DNA of 64,000 nucleotides from Eublepharis macularius (lineage: Eukaryota; Chordata; Lepidosauria; Squamata; Eublepharidae): positions 63,689,766 through 63,753,765 of the forward strand of contig NC_072801.1 in assembly GCF_028583425.1 (NCBI RefSeq), given 5' to 3'. Position 1 is the first letter of the stretch. The number at the start of each line of letters is the position of its first letter. Shown here piece by piece: positions 1-11,441 of the stretch. A program made the translations under genes and the position numbers. The notes under the pieces are model-generated. The model did no database searches. It saw only the letters and a list, made by a program, of their open reading frames with translations, and was not told where the DNA came from.

Positions 1-372
1 GTCCCATATTGAAGATGAGATTATAAGATAGAGTATAGAGTACCAAAATTAGCTAAATGATTATTATCAAAAGAAAATATGCCAAGAATGTATTATTTAG
101 TTATGTATTATTTAGTTGTTAAAGTAAGTAGGAAGACAGAAGGAGCACTGTGTTATATAGATAAGCTTAGAAGAAAGTGAAAGTCTATGTTTGACAGATA
201 GAATAAATTTAAAATGAGTAAGGGAAAAGGGACAAGGGGTTGGAAAACTGTTGGAAGTCAACAAAAGGGGGGGAAAGGGAGGGGGTTAGAATTGGAAAAA
301 TTAAAGGAAACTGATTGTAATGTACAATTTAATGACATCTAATCCAATAAAAAATTTTATAAAAAAAAAAAA
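1..372 (+). repeat. L1-type LINE 3' UTR and poly-A tail
   Basis: The purine/G-rich tract near 210-300 is followed by an AATAAA at 346-351 and a 12-base A run at 361-372. This is the layout of an L1 3' end. The 5' part lies outside the window and no ORF is visible. The family name is inferred from this layout only. Confidence 0.5.
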
Positions 373-839
373 GCAAGAGTGGAGGCTTGGAGGAGAGTTC
401 TGGAAGGAGGAGATGATGGAGGATGCAGAGGGTAAGCAGGCCAGGTTGAGCAGGCCAGCGAGTGGACTGAGAGGGAGTCTGGGTGAGGTATACCGCCCCT
501 CCTTCCACAGAGCAGGGTCCGGCAGAATCCCTGGCCCCCCTGTGACGTCAGGAGCAGACTGCCCAGCGCCACGCCCAGCGCCAGCCACGGCAAGCCCTGA
601 CAACATAGACTGCCTAATCTGTCCCAGAGCAAAAGAAATTATTCCAAAGAAACATGTATCAATATTATAGTCTGTTTCAGCAGCATGGACATTTGCTTTC
701 GTTCAATAAGTTAAACCGGAGAAAGGAGAAAAGGACAATGGAGGGGAAAACATTAATAAGTATTAGAGGCTGCAATATAAACATGAAGAAAGTTGACAAG
801 GAGAAAGATTAATCTCAAATGTGATGCTGGAGGACAGTT
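373..839. other. Intergenic stretch without recognised gene
   Basis: A moderately GC-rich block (about 420-600) is followed by ordinary AT-rich sequence. Short open frames on both strands overlap each other and match no family I recognise, so I do not call a gene. Confidence 0.5.
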
Positions 840-1176
840 TTAAGGGTATCCTGGACAGCCAGAAAGACAAGTAAGTGGCTTCTAGATTAAATCAAGCCTG
901 AACTCTCCCTAGAAGCAAAAATGACAAAACTAAGGCTATTGTACTTTGGTCACATCATGAGAAAACAAGATTCTCTGGAAAAGCCAACAATGCTAGAAGA
1001 AGCTGAAGACAAGAAAGAAAAGAGGACGACCCAAAATGAGATGGCTGGATTCAGTAAAGGAAGCCATGTCCTCCCGTTTGCAAGACCTGAGCAAGTCTGT
1101 GAATGATAGGATGATCTTTCATTCATAGGTCACCATAAGTTGGAAATGACTTGAAGGCACATAACACACACAGGTG
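840..1176 (+). repeat. RTE/Bov-B LINE fragment, ORF C-terminus plus 3' end
   Basis: The plus strand encodes pieces typical of the RTE/Bov-B C-terminus: LRLLYFGHIMRKQDSLEK near 930-985 and a GRPKMRWLDS-like stretch near 1025-1060 in a shifted frame. The 3' end (1128-1170) reads gtcaccataagttggaaatg and then cttgaaggcacataacacac, the Bov-B-type tail also found on the SINEs at 48-51 kb. The frame is broken. Confidence 0.75.
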
Positions 1177-1716
1177 AATGAATAAATGCCCACATTCTAA
1201 TGTCACTATGGATGAAGGCCTCAGTACCAAGTGTTTGTGGTACTACATCAGTGAATAAATACACAATATCAAATATGGATTAAGAGAATGAACAGAACAT
1301 AAAATGCCACAGGTGGGAATAAATGACTAATCTGCTAATGAGAATGACAATGTGGCGCTTAGTACATGACATTAAATGCCTGGAAGTAGAGAAGGGAACT
1401 GCCCCGAGTGTGTTATCCCTGGCCACATCTACATGAGATACCTCCTTATGACCACAATAATTATGCTCTAGTTCCAAAGAGTTTGAAGTACGTCTTGACT
1501 GCCCAGATGTAAATTCTTCCTGCTATTATATATTCTTACATCTGAAGCCAGGCCCCACTGTATGCGGTTGGCATGGGCTAGCAAAGGAAGAAGCTGGTTT
1601 GTTTTGGATGATGTTCAGGAAGATACACATGCAAGTGTTTAATTGGTTTCCTGTTGACATCTGGCTCAGTCTCAAAGAGCATTGTGTACATACATCATAT
1701 CCTCTTAGATGCAGAG
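1177..1716. other. Intergenic stretch, nothing recognised
   Basis: AT-rich sequence with short random frames only; no repeat family or gene was recognised. Confidence 0.5.
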
Positions 1717-1810
1717 TCAAAAAGAATCCAGTAGCACCTTTAAGACTAACCAATTTTATTGTAGCATAAGCTTTCGAGAATCAAGTTCTCTTCGTCAGAT
1801 GCCTGATACA
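1717..1810 (-). repeat. Single arm of the palindromic retroposon family
   Basis: The sequence from tccagtagcacctttaagac through agcataagctttcgagaatc to cttcgtcagatgcctgat matches one arm of the palindromes at 52476-52691 and 56088-56428. No second arm follows here. Confidence 0.75.
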
Positions 1811-2186
1811 GAGACTGTATCCTCCTACACACTGTTGCTGCAATTCAGTTCTTTTGTTACCATCCTTTGCTGCTGTATCTTCTTGCCGTTTTATTTATTC
1901 TAAAAATGTGTTCCTGGATTCTTCACGATGAACTTTTTGTTAACTGCATTGAATCAAAAGGGAGAGCACTGAAATTTTTCATTAAAACCACTAATGGAAT
2001 TAAAGTGTTTTATAACAAATGAATGCAGTTTATACAACAGGCAGATTCCAAAGACAAGTTGATAGCACACTTTACCTCAAGGCTGACATACAATTCAATG
2101 GGTTTCTCAGAACAAAGGCTCCAAAATATTAAGGGATATTGAGGCTGCACTTTAAGTTAGGGATGGCATTCATATATATCTCTCTA

Positions 2187-2219
2187 AAGAAGAAGAAGAA
2201 GAAGAAGAAGAAGAAGAAG
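2187..2219 (+). repeat. (AGA)n microsatellite
   Basis: About eleven tandem AGA units. Confidence 0.95.
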
Positions 2220-2436
2220 CGCTTTTCCCTCACAAAATTGAATTGTCCCTCACAAAAGTGTTTTTAAGGCTTTGGTTCCTGTATTCTAGGGGTGTGTGGG
2301 AGTTTTAGGAGGTTGCCAAGCAATCTGCACAACAGCCACTGATAAGGTACACATTTCTTAAAGCCACAAGCACTGCTTCTATTATTTTTGGGAAATTAAT
2401 CCCCCAATTATTATTGTTGTTGTTGATTTCCACATG

Positions 2437-2586
2437 TACTGGCATAGCGCTAAACTCATGGAACGACAGCATCTTCCTGGCGTGATTTCCAACATCATTG
2501 TGCCACGAGAGCAGAACCGTGGTGCGATGACCTCAAAAATCACACCAGGAAGATGCTATCGTCCCGTGAGTTTAGTGGTATGCTGG
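2437..2586. mobile_element. Foldback MITE (about 150 bp)
   Basis: Imperfect palindrome. The left arm ggcatagcgctaaactcatg is answered on the right by cgtgagtttagtggtatgct. The inner segment agcatcttcctggcgtgatt has its inverse near 2538-2560. The inner core (tcttcctggcgcgattt type) recurs in the foldbacks at 19204 and 61803, so this belongs to the same group of non-autonomous DNA transposons. No clean target duplication is visible. Confidence 0.75.
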
Positions 2587-2961
2587 GACGTGAAAATGGC
2601 CCAGGTTTTTCTGCAAACCTACAGCTTTTTTTCCAAGTTTGTAGAAAAATCTGTCTTGTCTGTCTATGGCTAGAGTCTCTAGATTTAAGTATACACAGAT
2701 TTGGCTACATTGAGCAGTAGATATATTGATGATAATATATGTCCTCCTTTTGTCTCAGGATTTGATTTTATAGGCCCTGGTCAGCATTCTGTACTTTTGA
2801 AGATAAGAATTACTTGAGATATATTTCATCACTATTTATAATAGTGGTCAATTACTTAAGAGCTGGATCTCATGAAGCATAATTCAGATAATATAATTTG
2901 GATAACAAGAATTACAGTTCTACTGGAAATGTTGATGAGCCCATACATACCTTCCATGTTG

Positions 2962-3800
2962 TAGAGATGGGCATGGACCGGCATTTTCCTACGGACCGCC
3001 GGTTCGGGGTTCGTGGGCTTCCACAGACCACGGTCCACGAACTTTTAACGGACCAGGCCCGGTTCGCGAACCGGTTCGAGAACCGGTTCGGGTCAGAAAA
3101 GGCCTTGTTTTCCCCACACATTTTCACTTCAGTCGACTTTCTCCACCAAACGTTCTCATGTAACGCTCCTCGATTATCACTTTTCCAGAGAGACAAACAA
3201 CAACTTCCCCTCCCCTATTCTCACTGACCCTTACCCGCCCTTGGGGGAAGGAGAGAGACTTGTGCTCCTGTCCAGCAGAGGTGGCTGCCCACAAAACCCA
3301 CCTACCCACAAAACCCACCTGTTGATGGGTCTGCATCAACAAGAGATGCCCTCCCCAGGGGCGGGGAGACCAACTCTCCATGATGGGCAATGAATGGATG
3401 GACTGGAGTGAAAGCCAACTCCGCAACAGGAGATCATGCAGCAATTCAAAGGCCGCTTGCTGGAATGGAAGGCACAGGAGGGAGGGAAAGGATGTCTCTC
3501 ACACCTTGAGGGAAGGAAGCTCATGCTACCCTGTTCAGAGGGAGCCTCTTTGGGCAGGGGACGAGTCCCACCTCAGTGACGTGGTGTGTCAGCTTGCTTG
3601 CTATCAAGCAAGCTGACCTGGGCCACTGTCCTCCTTGTCACTGCACTTTTGGGGATTGACCCTCAGAGGGGCTCTTGCGCTCGCAGGAGCAAGATGGTCA
3701 GTCGCCGATGAAACCCACTTCACCAAACATGATGCAGTCAATCAAGGAAGCTCACCATGTGCCTTAGACTGTTTTGTAAGTATACACATTCTAATGGAAG
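2962..3800 (+). mobile_element. hAT-like element fragment (left end)
   Basis: The block starts with TAGAGATGGGCATGGAC, close to the terminal repeat of the complete element at 32539-33774 (TAGAAGTGGGCA). It continues with GGACC/CGGTTCG-rich sequence near 2976-3090. No matching right end was found before the minisatellite, so the right boundary is approximate. Confidence 0.55.
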
Positions 3801-3837
3801 TAGTAGAGTTTATAAAGAATAAGAGGAGGTACTTAGA

Positions 3838-4283
3838 AGGTTCCAGGGACAGGGCTTGTCATCACGAGGAGGATACCAGGGACAGGGCGTGTCATCAGGA
3901 GGAAGAAAACAGGGACAGGGCTTGTCGTCAGGAGGAGGATACCAGGGACAGGGCTTGTCGTTAGGAGGAGGATACCAGGGATAGAACTTGTTGTCATAAG
4001 GAGGACACCAGGGACAGGGCTTGTCGTCAGGAGGAGGATACCAGGGACAGAACTTGTCGTCAAGAGGAGAATACCAGGGACAGGGCTTGTCATAAGGAGG
4101 AGGATACCAGGGACAGGGCTTGTTATCAGGAGGAGGATACCAGGGATAGAACTTGTCATCAGGAGGATACCTGGGACAGGACGTGTCATCAGGAGGAGGA
4201 TGCCAGGGACAGGGCTTGCCATCATGAGGAGGATACCAGGGACAGGACGTGGCGTCAGGAGGAGGATAACAGGGACAGGACAT
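3838..4283. repeat. 33-bp minisatellite, about 13.5 copies
   Basis: Tandem units of the type ggataccagggacagggctt plus gtcgtcaggagga. One unit is 30 bp and the rest are close to 33 bp. Because 33 is divisible by three, long open frames encoding a PWYPPPDDKPC-type peptide repeat arise on the minus strand. These are by-products of the array and not evidence of a gene. Confidence 0.93.
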
Positions 4284-5228
4284 GGCTGGAAATGCCCCCC
4301 CCAAGTCACCCGCTATTTAGGGTGTGGAAACAGCTTTGAAAGGAGTGAAGCAGAGAGATAGCCCCCCGAAACGTGCTGCCAGTGGTCCTAGGGTGGATGT
4401 TTCACAGAGGCCAGCAGCAGTCTTCCCCCTGCTCCTCAAAAGCCAGGCTGGAAATATCCCCCCAAGTCATCCACTACTTAGGGAGTGAAAAAGGCTTTGA
4501 AAGAAGTGAAGCAGAGAGAGCCCCCCCCCAAAATATGCTGCCAGTGGTCCTAGGGTGGATGTTTCACAGAGGCCAGCAGCAGTCTTCTCCCTGCACCTCA
4601 AAAGCCAGGCTGGAAATATCCCCCCAAGTCACCCACTATTTAGGGAGTGAAAAAGGCTTTGAAAGAAGTGAAGCAGAGAGAGCCCCCCAAAACCTGCTGC
4701 CAGTGGTCATAGAGTGGATGTTTCACAGAGGCCAGCAGCAGTCTTCCCCCTGCACCTCAAAAGCCAGGCTGGAAATATCCGCCCAAGTCACCCACTATTT
4801 AGGGAGTGAAAAAGTCTTTGAAAGAAGTGAAGCAGAGAGAGCCCCCCCAAATGTGCTGCCAGTGGTCCTACGGTGGGTGTTTCACAGAGGCCAGTAGCAG
4901 TCCTCCCCCTGCACCTCAAAAGCCAGGCTGGAAATATCCGCCCAAGTCACCCACTATTTAGGGAGTGAAAAAGTCTTTGAAAGAAGTGAAGCAGAGAGAG
5001 CCCCCCTAAACGTGCTGCCAGTGGTCCTATGGTGGGTGTTTCACAGAGGCCAGCAGCAGTCTTCCCCCTGCACCTCAAAAGCCAGGCTGGAAATATCCCC
5101 ACAAGTCACCCACTCTTTAGGGAGTGAAAGGCTTTGAAAGGAGTGAAGCAGAGAGTCCCCCCCCAAGGCGAGCTGCCATTTACCAGAGAGTAGGTGTTTC
5201 ACAGAGGCCAGTAGCAGTCCTCCCCTGT
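4284..5228. repeat. About 160-bp satellite, nearly six copies
   Basis: Units beginning tggaaatatccccccaagtc recur at about 4286, 4449, 4610, 4769, 4928 and 5087. Each contains tgctgccagtggtcctaggg and gtttcacagaggccagcagc. The array abuts the minisatellite on its left. It stops abruptly inside the sixth unit where an LTR begins at 5229 and does not resume after the provirus. Confidence 0.93.
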
Positions 5229-5636
5229 AGGCCGGAGTAGGCATGCCACACAGCCTCCATTAATTGCTCTTTACATTTCTACATCCCTGATTTCTGGTCA
5301 GTTGGCACACCACAACAGGAACCAGGGAGTAACATGTTTTATCTTGTTCTCTCACCATTCACAGAGCACAATATTCCCATACACTCTAAGTAATATTCTT
5401 CTGTGCTCAGAAGTTCATGATGTACCTTTCTTTCCGTTATGCTTCCTAGATAAGACAAAAGTCTGATCACAGCATATTTTGCTTAGTTGGCTGAGAATGG
5501 AATGGGTAACTTGTAACTGTTGCTATAGCCATATTTGGGCATCCGGGACTTCTTGAATACAAGCTAATAAAACTCTCGCCTCCATCTTTGGAGGAACAGA
5601 CTTTGCATCCAGACCCTGTCTCGTGTCGTTACTACA
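5229..5636 (+). repeat. 5' LTR of the ERV fossil
   Basis: TG...CA-bounded 408-bp repeat, with an AATAAA-type signal near 5567-5573. It is followed directly by the primer-binding-like site. It shares its full length with 9871-10287 and with the solo LTR at 14144. Confidence 0.93.
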
Positions 5637-7468
5637 TTTGGCGCCCGAGCAGCCAGGGACCCTCCCCCATCTACCAGCGCCTGGAACAGGCCCCTCATCG
5701 AGTGCACTCCGTCGCTTCTGCGGCCCCTTATCAACTGATAAGCATGGGAACGTCATTGACACTGCCTCAGCAAAGACATGTGAAAGAATTGTGTTTTTTA
5801 GTCAAGAAGTCTGGCAGGCCCAGCACTTCAGCTCAGATAGCAAGTCTCATTCAACATCTTCACCTCCATTGTCCGGCATATCTGGAAGGAGGTTCCCTGA
5901 ACCTACGGGACTGGGAGAAAGTAGGGAGAATTTTGCACATGGAGCCACGAGCTCCAGTGGAATTATTGCAGACCTGGCATCAATGCAGATATGCAGTGGA
6001 AAAGTTTACGTCCTCTCCCTCTCACACCACTGCTCAATTATCTAAGGAATATTCACCAGAGTATGCTGAGGTGCAGTTGCTTCCTCCAGCACCGCTCAGC
6101 TCTTCCTCTCTTCCCCAGCCTTCTGTACCCCCCAGTAAAGATTTCAATCCTCCACCTTCTGCTGAAAAAATCTCAGCAGGTCTTGTGAGGGAGGTACTGG
6201 AACGAGATCGCCTCCAGCACTCTATTAAGCACTCTAGTTATGTTTTGCTGTTCATAGCTCTGCCTTTTCCTAAAAATGATTTCAATCACCTCCTGTGTAA
6301 TTCTGTGCAAGTTTCAGACTGTTCTTGCAAACTTTGTGGGAGATGTCTTTTTTCAGTTACCTAAAGATAATAGTTTCTCTCTTCTACAATCAGTGCCTGT
6401 TTTCCTCAGCCGCTGCACGCCGCAGCAGGCACAGTTTTTTTAATAGTAGCCGCTCCAGAGGAATTATGTTTTTCAGAATGAAGGTCACTGAATTACTAAA
6501 TATTCTCTTTAAGCTCATCTCTAATTCACACTATGTTTATAAACTAATCAGCTGTCTTCCTGGTGCTTATTTAGCACCCCTTTCAATTCTAATCTTATAG
6601 CTCTGTTTCTACACTCCTTCTTTCACTATTATAAGTGACATTCTATCTTAAAAATCTTCTGCCTTGTAGTATCAACAGAAATCCTGGTATCAAAGTACAC
6701 AAAGCCAAAAAATTTTCTGAAAGCTCTCAGTCATCTGCCTCAAAAAACTTCTTTGGATTGATTGGTTGTCTGTTTCTTAATTATTCACATTATTTCTAGT
6801 CTGTCTTTCTCACTGAGACTCCAAGTGAATTACAGCTTGGGTCTGTAAGGTTCTCCTTAAAATCTTAAATCTCCACTGCCCTCTCCCTTCGCTTTTAAAG
6901 TCCCAAAGGGTTACTGCTTTGACGCATAAAGGTTATGCATGCATTCTTCCAAACAAATACTAACCAAAGCTGACCCTGCCTAGTTTTAAGAATTAGCAAG
7001 TGTTTACTTTCAGTCAAAAGAAATAAAAGTTCAACTGTTTGTGTTACTTATTTGCATGTAACCACTTAGTTTCTAGTAAAGATTCCCACCATGGAAAGGA
7101 GAGTCTCTATTCTTCATAAAATAGACTTAGAATTCTCTATTAGACCACTCCTCAGAGGGGAAAAACTGCTTCTCATGTTCTTTCCCATCTCCTGGGATAT
7201 AACACAGCTACTGACAGCTATAACAAAACAAAATTAAATGTTTATTTTTCAAAAAGCATATTGGTTTCATAAAAGTAGTTCTTAAAGTTACTTCATCCAA
7301 ACTCATTCACACAAATCTCTTATAAGGCTTTACACACAGCTATCCTCTCTGACTCTTATCCACAGATAATATTTCTTTCATTACCACTTCAATATATTCA
7401 GGGAGCACACAGCCAGCCTGCTTTCTTCTCACCCCCTCTCTCCCCCTCACTTCCACAAACAAAGCTAA

Positions 7469-7670
7469 GAGCCAAACTACAAGTGACGTCTTACACAGGT
7501 TGGACACTAGTCGGCTTCCCTCAAGTTTTGATGGGAAATGTAGGCATCCTGGTTTTACAGCTTGGCTCTCCATTACAGCTGCAAGACCAGGATGCCTACA
7601 TTTCCCATCAAAACTTGAGGGAAGCCGACTAGTGTCCAACCTGTGTAAGATGTCACTTGTAGTTTGGCTC
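7469..7670. mobile_element. Foldback MITE inserted in the ERV, TSD TAA
   Basis: Almost perfect palindrome. The ends are GAGCCAAACTACAAGTGAC and its inverse, and the arms continue through tcaagttttgatgggaaatg. The 3-bp flanks are TAA at 7466-7468 and 7671-7673, as for PIF/Harbinger-type elements. Sister copies are at 12850 and, more distantly, 45082. Confidence 0.88.
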
Positions 7671-9870
7671 TAAGTTAGTGAACATTCCTAAGGTGGGAGC
7701 TGCTTGACTCTCAGCTTGCCAGCAACTGTTTCCGAGCGGCTCAGACATTGTTCTTACTCAAAAAATCCCTTACAATTCTACAGGTCAGGCGATTGTACAA
7801 CATGCCAATCGCTCTATTAAAACCCTCCTCTCTAAACAAATAAAACAAAGGGGGAGGAGGGTCCCAACTTCCAACGCTGGGAATGACTATGCAGCAAATT
7901 CAAAAATGTTTATTCACGTATAATCAGCTTAATTTTTCGCAGCCACAAGCTGCTGCCTCCTCACCTGCTTCTGCCTCTGATAGACATTTCTGGCAGAAAC
8001 CACAGTTACCTACTCTGCAGGTGTACTATCGGAGCCTGCCAGATAAGACCTGTCAGGGGCCAGTCCCCTGTTAATGTGGGGGAAAAGGGTATGTTTCTGT
8101 TTTATCATCCACAGGTCCTTTGTGGGTCCCTACCAGGTATATCCAGCCAGCTCATGGCATCATGGCATCCACCCGAGATGGAAAAAAATCAACCAGAGAT
8201 GGAAAAAGCTTCAGACTGCTTCACTTCTCATTCCTTGTGTGCCATGCTGTTTTCTTCCTTGCAACTTAATGTCTCACCTTTTGCCTTGAGGAGTCTACTG
8301 ATTAATTGCTTCTCTGTTGAAAAGCGCTATGCTAAATTCCAGCTGTGACTCTACAGTGAATCTCCTAAGTGATGAGAGGCCTTGTTCCTTGCAGCCTCTC
8401 TATGTTGGTCTTCTAGTGCTCACCATTGTGAACCATCAAACTCTTAGCAAAATAGCTTGCAGCCTGACTAAGACAATGAATGCAACTTCTATTGTAATTG
8501 CTACCCTAAATGCTGAACTCATAGAGCTCAGACGTGCTGCTTTGGACAATCATGCTGCCCTCTTTGTGGACATTACTGCAAATTCTACACTCATTCTGTG
8601 TGTGCTTCTCTGTTCTTTGCCAATGACTGTACACACAGACACCCAGCCTCTGCAGGACTATATTCAATACAATTTGTGGAAACGGCTTGCTGCACAAATG
8701 AACAGTTCCAACTTTTGTTTACAGCAAACGAATGACATGAACTTATTACTAGTTTCTTGCATTATTCCTGTGTGTACCCTTATTGCCTTGCTTTTGAATG
8801 ATACATCTTTAAACAGTAGTAACATGAAATATACTCAAATGTATGATTGGGGTCCAACTGTGCCCTGACTTCCATTGTTTGCAATGTCTCTTTACACTCC
8901 TTATGTAGTTTCCAATTCATCAGCAAATCAAACTGTCTGTGCTCAAATTGTGAACTGCACCAAGCACAAATACAAACCTCACTGTCTTTCTGTATGACCA
9001 AATGTTCTTAATTGTTCAAAAACAGAAAATGTTTCTTTTGCTTTTGCATATACTCAGTTACCCCAAGGTTGGTTCTTTACCTGTGTCTCAAGAACTTTTA
9101 ATTACATACCTGCTAATTTGTCTGACTCTCTCTGCTGTTTAAGTCGTTTAGCTATTGCTTTACCTTCAAAAGCCATGCTTACTGCTTCTTGTGAATATCA
9201 CTCAGTTACTCTTGATGCTACATGCTCTGAAGAAACTGCTCTTGTTAATAAAGCTGAAGCTGTTGCTTTAGGGGCCTCTCTTATAGGGGTTCCAGCTCTT
9301 GCTATACTTAATGCTAACAATTTAAGGCACTTAGCTTGCAACTTAGCAAAAACTATTAATGCCACCTCTGTAGCTTTAGCAGTACTAAATTCTGAGCAAC
9401 AAGAAATTCACAATGCTGTTTTAGACAATAGAGCTGCTATTAACTGTGAATCTGTAAAGAATATGTGTTGTTTTAATTTGTCTGATAATTCAAAAACTGT
9501 AAGCAAGAAACTGCAACAACTATCTCACTAACAATCTTCCATAAAAGATGATGTTTTACCCTCCTGGTGGAAAGCTCTATGTGGTTGCCAGGTGTCCTCT
9601 TTAATACCATTGTACAATATGGTGCATATGCTCTAATAGCGCTTATTGCAGGATGCTGTTGTATTCAATGTATTCAATGTACTTGTTGCTTTAATAATTC
9701 CAAAACCACATCCTGCTGCATATTCAATTACCACTTCAGTGTCTAATATCCAAGCCTCTTGGCTTACGTCCTATGATGAGGATGAGGATGAGGAAAATGA
9801 CTGCTCTTGGAATGATGCAGAGAATGGCCCTTTGTTGCCACTTTAATTAAATAAATAAAACAGAGTGAAA

Positions 9871-10287
9871 TGTAGGCCGGAGAAGGCATGCCACACAGCC
9901 TCCATTAATTGCTCTTCATTTCTACATTCCTGATCTCCTGGTCAGTTGGCATGCCACACGGGAAGACTCAGGGAGTAGTTTAAATGTGTAACAATAAGTC
10001 TCTCACCATTCACAGAGCACAACATTCCCATACACTCTAAGTAATATTCTTCTACGCTCAGAAGCTCATGATGTACCTCTCTTTCCGTTATGCTTCCTAG
10101 ATAAGACAAAAGTCTGATCACAGCATATTTTGCTTAGTTGGCTGAGAATGGAATGTGTAACTTGTAACTGTTGCTATAGCCATATTTGGGCATCCGGGAC
10201 TTCTTGAATACAAGCTAATAAAACTCTCGCCTCCATCTTTGGAGGGACAGACTTTGCATCCAGATCCTGTCTCGTGTCGTTACTACA
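9871..10287 (+). repeat. 3' LTR of the ERV fossil
   Basis: 417-bp repeat matching 5229-5636 end to end, from TGTAGGCCGG to TACTACA. Confidence 0.93.
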
Positions 10288-10424
10288 ACTGTTTGGTTAA
10301 AAACACCATTGCATCATTTAAGAGGATCATGTAGGCTTTCAAAAGAAAAAGAGCTCTATAAATCATGTAATTATGAATACATTTCTTGGAAAAACCAAGA
10401 CAATTGGAAAAACCAAGACCAAGT

Positions 10425-10860
10425 CTTTTATTTATTTGTTTGTTTATGTCATTTATAGTCTGCCTTTCTCACTGGAACTAAAGGCAGATTACATAGTGTG
10501 AGATTAGTACAGTCATTTCAATAAATGCAATAAGGTATATAAGTGCAAATTTTCAAAGATATAACATCAGCAGAAATCCAATACAGAGTTGAAGAAATAC
10601 TAAAACAGAGCATAAGCAATTATAAGACTGACATATTAAACAACATAGAACTACCTAGTAGGATCATACTTAAAGCAACAGATAGAAATAGTAGCACAGA
10701 ATAGTGAAGTCTACGGACCCTATCTCTTTAGCGAGTTATCTCTTTGTGACCATCTCCTTACAGTACAGCCCTTCATATGAGTAAAAGAAAACTCAGCCTT
10801 GTATCATTTGTGGAAAGCCAGGAGGCTGGGAACTTTCTTAACCTCTTCAGATAGGCCAAT
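10425..10860 (-). repeat. LINE-derived 3'-end repeat (CR1/L2-like), old
   Basis: The reverse complement of 10425-10500 gives a tail of the kind also seen at 46760-46860 and 53110-53190: a block with tgagaaaggcagactataaa followed by TAAA-type repeats. The rest to about 10860 is divergent. The family assignment is tentative. Confidence 0.5.
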
Positions 10861-10887
10861 CTATAAGGTGGGTGTGGTGTGACCACA

Positions 10888-11433
10888 CAGGGCCGGTGCA
10901 AGTTTCTGGTGCCTGCGGCCACTTGTGCACACGCGTGCAGAGCGCGTGTGCACGTCATGGACTGCGTGATGATGTCATCTTGCGATGATGTCATCATGCA
11001 GTGCAGGATGGCTGGGGCGGCGCGCGAAGCTGCTCCATGCTCCGCACACCGCCCCAGCAGCAGCTTGCGGCTTCTGTGCCCCAGCTGGGGTGTGTGGGGG
11101 CAGAGGAGCGTGCAGCGGAGCTGGCGTGGCTGGCTGCAGCTGCTGCTGCCACGTGCCCCAGCCGGGCGCAGAAGCCGTGAGCCGCTGCTGGGGCGGTGCA
11201 CAGAGGCTGCTCCATGCTCCGCACGCCACCCCAGCAGCAGCTCGCGGGTTCTGCGCCCAGCTGGGGCATGTGGTGGCGGCAGCATGGGGCTGGCTGGCTG
11301 CAGCAGCAGCTGCAGCCCAGTCACGCCAGCTCTGCTGCGTGCGCCTCTGTCCCGACACCCCCTCTGGTGCCTCTCCAGTGCCCTTGCACCCGAGGCCACC
11401 ACCTACCTGGCCTCAATGGGCGCGCCGGGCCTG
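10888..11433. mobile_element. GC-rich non-autonomous hAT element, TSD TGACCACA
   Basis: The terminal repeats are CAGGGCCGGTGC at the left and GCGCCGGGCCTG at the right. Both sides are flanked by the exact 8-bp duplication TGACCACA (10880-10887 and 11434-11441), the hAT signature. The interior is very GC-rich and contains large inverted stretches of CAGCAGC and TGCTCCATGCTCCGCAC type. Long overlapping frames on both strands come from base composition. Confidence 0.88.
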
Positions 11434-11441
11434 TGACCACA

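Larger units (their letters stand above)
5229..10287 (+). mobile_element. Endogenous retrovirus (fossil, broken) with two LTRs
   Basis: The 5' LTR is 5229-5636 and the 3' LTR 9871-10287. Both start TGTAGGCCGG and end TACTACA and are clearly alike but not identical. A primer-binding-type site TGGCGCCCGAGCAG starts at 5639 and resembles the lysine-tRNA type of betaretrovirus-like elements. Recognisable parts in order are a gag matrix-like region (from about 5740), the end of an integrase-like pol region (about 7770-8190) and an envelope-like region with transmembrane-subunit features (about 8300-9840). Protease and reverse transcriptase were not recognised. The copy is broken many times over and looks old. 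A 202-bp foldback sits inside it at 7469-7670. The two outer flanks show no matching target duplication. Confidence 0.88.

Noticed and set aside
3810-4309. Open frames of 158 and 164 codons on the minus strand
   Set aside because: They arise from a 33-bp tandem array whose unit length is divisible by three; no splice context, signal or family resemblance.
8317-9531. Envelope-like frames as a captured host gene
   Set aside because: They lie between two LTRs of one old, broken provirus and show no sign of being kept open; treated as fossil parts.
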